From assembly GCA_900771165.1 (NCBI GenBank), contig CAAGMX010000451.1:1-17586 (forward strand): DNA of 17,586 bases, read 5' to 3'. This DNA is from Victivallales bacterium. Lineage in GTDB: Bacteria; Verrucomicrobiota; Lentisphaeria; Oligosphaerales; Oligosphaeraceae. A program made the position numbers and the translations under genes. The notes below the pieces were generated by a model. That model saw only the letters and a program-made list of their open reading frames with translations. It was not told the DNA's origin and ran no database searches. Shown here one piece after another: positions 16,509 through 17,586 of the stretch; within the stretch, counting starts at the first letter, position 1; the number at the start of each line of letters is the position of its first letter.

Positions 16509-17273
16509 CTATTCCGTGCGGTCAAAGTAGAAGGTGAAACGCTTCAGGCCTGCCTTGGCGGGACAGTAGGTGGCGTTGTAGTTCTGGTAGCTGCTCCCGC
16601 AATTGCCATCCACCGATTCCGCATGGCCGTCCGGGAAGAGAATGTTCACCTTCCCGTCGTGAACGCCCGTCCACACCCCCCAATACCCCATGGAGGCATT
16701 GGCATAGTGCTCAAAGGCGATGTAGTAACCCCGGGTGTTGTCCCCACTGCACACCATCTCCCCCGTCAGCATGGCCGTGCTGGGACTCTTGATTTTGTCC
16801 CAGACATGATTGAAGCCAAATTTCCCGTCCCCGGCAGGGTTGTCCGTGAACCGGTTCATGCCATAGCGGCTCCATTGGGCCCAGGCCCAACGCCCCTCCG
16901 CCGTGCCGTCCTGCAAAAAGGTGTGGGTGTACATGTCCTTCAAGGGCTCGTCCATGGTGACGGGACAACGGAAGTTCGCCCCCGTCAACCCACCCGCCGC
17001 ATATTCCACCAGCATGGCAGGCCACCAGCAGTAGTGCCCCCCGTTGGGATCCGTCCGGTAGTACTCCGCCCCGGTCCCAAAGTACTTCCCGTCCGAGTCG
17101 TCCACGTACATCAACAAATACAACCCAATGGTCTTCTGGTTGTTGATACAGCTGATGGAACGGGCTTTGGCACGGGCCTTGGACAACGCCGGCAACAACA
17201 TGGCCGCCAAAATCGCAATGATGGCAATGACTACCAACAGCTCAATCAGGGTGAAACTTCCACGATGCTTCAT
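16509..17273 (-). CDS. Pseudopilin-like protein with prepilin N-terminal cleavage/methylation domain
   Basis: This 254-residue protein carries the type IV pilin/type II secretion pseudopilin signal: a short basic leader MKHRGS, then [28 protein letters not shown]. Cleavage is expected before Phe7, leaving Glu at mature position 5 as required for pilin assembly. Position -1 is Ser, not the usual Gly. The rest is a soluble, Trp/Tyr/Gly-rich domain ending with [15 protein letters not shown], the FxDGH signature seen in the large pseudopilin families (DUF1559-like) of Lentisphaerota and Planctomycetota. ATG 17273 is chosen over 17291 because it gives the standard leader and has GAGAGGA just before it. 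It is first in the operon with the exported glycosidase-like protein, suggesting surface display or glycan binding rather than a structural pilus; that is inference. Confidence 0.88.
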   Translation of the reverse strand: MKHRGSFTLIELLVVIAIIAILAAMLLPALSKARAKARSISCINNQKTIGLYLLMYVDDSDGKYFGTGAEYYRTDPNGGHYCWWPAMLVEYAAGGLTGANFRCPVTMDEPLKDMYTHTFLQDGTAEGRWAWAQWSRYGMNRFTDNPAGDGKFGFNHVWDKIKSPSTAMLTGEMVCSGDNTRGYYIAFEHYANASMGYWGVWTGVHDGKVNILFPDGHAESVDGNCGSSYQNYNATYCPAKAGLKRFTFYFDRTE

Positions 17274-17586
17274 GATTCCTCTCTCCTCCACAATGTGGGA
17301 TGATGATGGATGAACGGGGGACGGTAGACAAATAAAAAACAGGTCCGCTCCTATGCTAAACTTGTTCAGTATGGGGCGAAAAAAAGACCGCCGCTTCTTC
17401 TTGCTTTTTATAACACACTTGATTGCAAGTGTTTATAAAACATATACCCAAACTGGCGAGAAAGAAGAAGAGACGAAAAGACGGAATGCGAGGATAGTAT
17501 AGGAAAAAAAACAGAAAAAGCAAGGGGTGTTTTGGAAATATTTTGCCCCTGTAACTGGAAAAGGTAAACGCCCGCTTTTCGAGCGT
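17274..17586. other. AT-rich regulatory region upstream of the pseudopilin operon
   Basis: No gene is visible on either strand in these 313 bases. The composition is clearly more AT-rich than the coding regions. It contains the palindrome at 17408-17438, several A-runs (around 17333, 17381, 17505), an imperfect 7-bp inverted repeat at the very end (17568-17586), and the pseudopilin Shine-Dalgarno. Promoter hexamers with correct spacing could not be assigned. Confidence 0.65.
17408..17438. promoter_or_regulatory. Operator-like palindrome upstream of the pseudopilin gene
   Basis: The arms are ttataa-c-acacttg (17408-17421) and caagtgt-ttataa (17426-17438), with attg between. Thirteen base pairs are symmetrical with a single extra c on the left. 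It lies 135-165 bases before the pseudopilin ATG. The spacing and length suit a dimeric regulator of the LacI/GntR/AraC-like kinds. It is not followed by a T-run long enough for a terminator. Confidence 0.6.

Noticed and set aside
13989..17303. 1104-codon open frame on the plus strand opposite the exported protein and the pseudopilin
   Set aside because: It has low-complexity Gly/Glu/Val-rich composition, no recognisable domain, and lies opposite two well-supported genes.

Overview
The window reads as a high-GC piece of a Lentisphaerota (Victivallales-like) genome in the PVC group, probably a metagenomic contig. The best evidence is the combination of a pseudopilin-type protein ([16 protein letters not shown]-terminus, FPDGH near the C-terminus) encoded next to a very large exported LamG/CBM9-like protein. 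This is an inference from family composition, not a search. Bases 1-20 match the 3' end of the Illumina TruSeq adapter, so the left edge is a contig end with untrimmed adapter. All genes but one lie on the minus strand.

Right to left along the minus strand, the first block is a carbohydrate locus (17273 to 9185). It runs pseudopilin, 1302-aa exported multidomain protein (LamG, CBM9-like, probable glycoside-hydrolase region), Eis-like GNAT acetyltransferase, then a cytoplasmic GH31 glycosidase. Gaps are only 13-33 bases, so it is probably one operon. Upstream of it is an AT-rich, gene-free region with a strong operator-like palindrome (17408-17438). The likely job is cell-surface recognition and cleavage of a glycan, followed by intracellular hydrolysis of the products.

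A monocistronic gapA (8908 to 7883) follows, with its own leader and a good bidirectional terminator that it shares with the convergent plus-strand gene rodA (6514-7761, SEDS peptidoglycan polymerase).

Between rodA and nusA lies a 306-base spacer. Its minus strand can fold into six properly nested helices and ends in a textbook intrinsic terminator just before the nusA ribosome-binding site. This could be a free-standing rod-like RNA (6S-like in proportions) or a nusA attenuator, and it is the most interesting non-coding signal in the window.

The last block is a transcription/translation operon: nusA, infB, rbfA, an HPr-like protein, rsmA, exbB and the start of exbD, cut by the contig end. 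Compared with the usual bacterial cluster, rimP and ylxR are absent at their normal places, and an HPr-like gene plus rsmA stand where truB is common. rsmA-exbB and exbB-exbD overlap by 17 and 14 bases. IF2 and the HPr-like protein both carry unusual residues at otherwise conserved functional positions.
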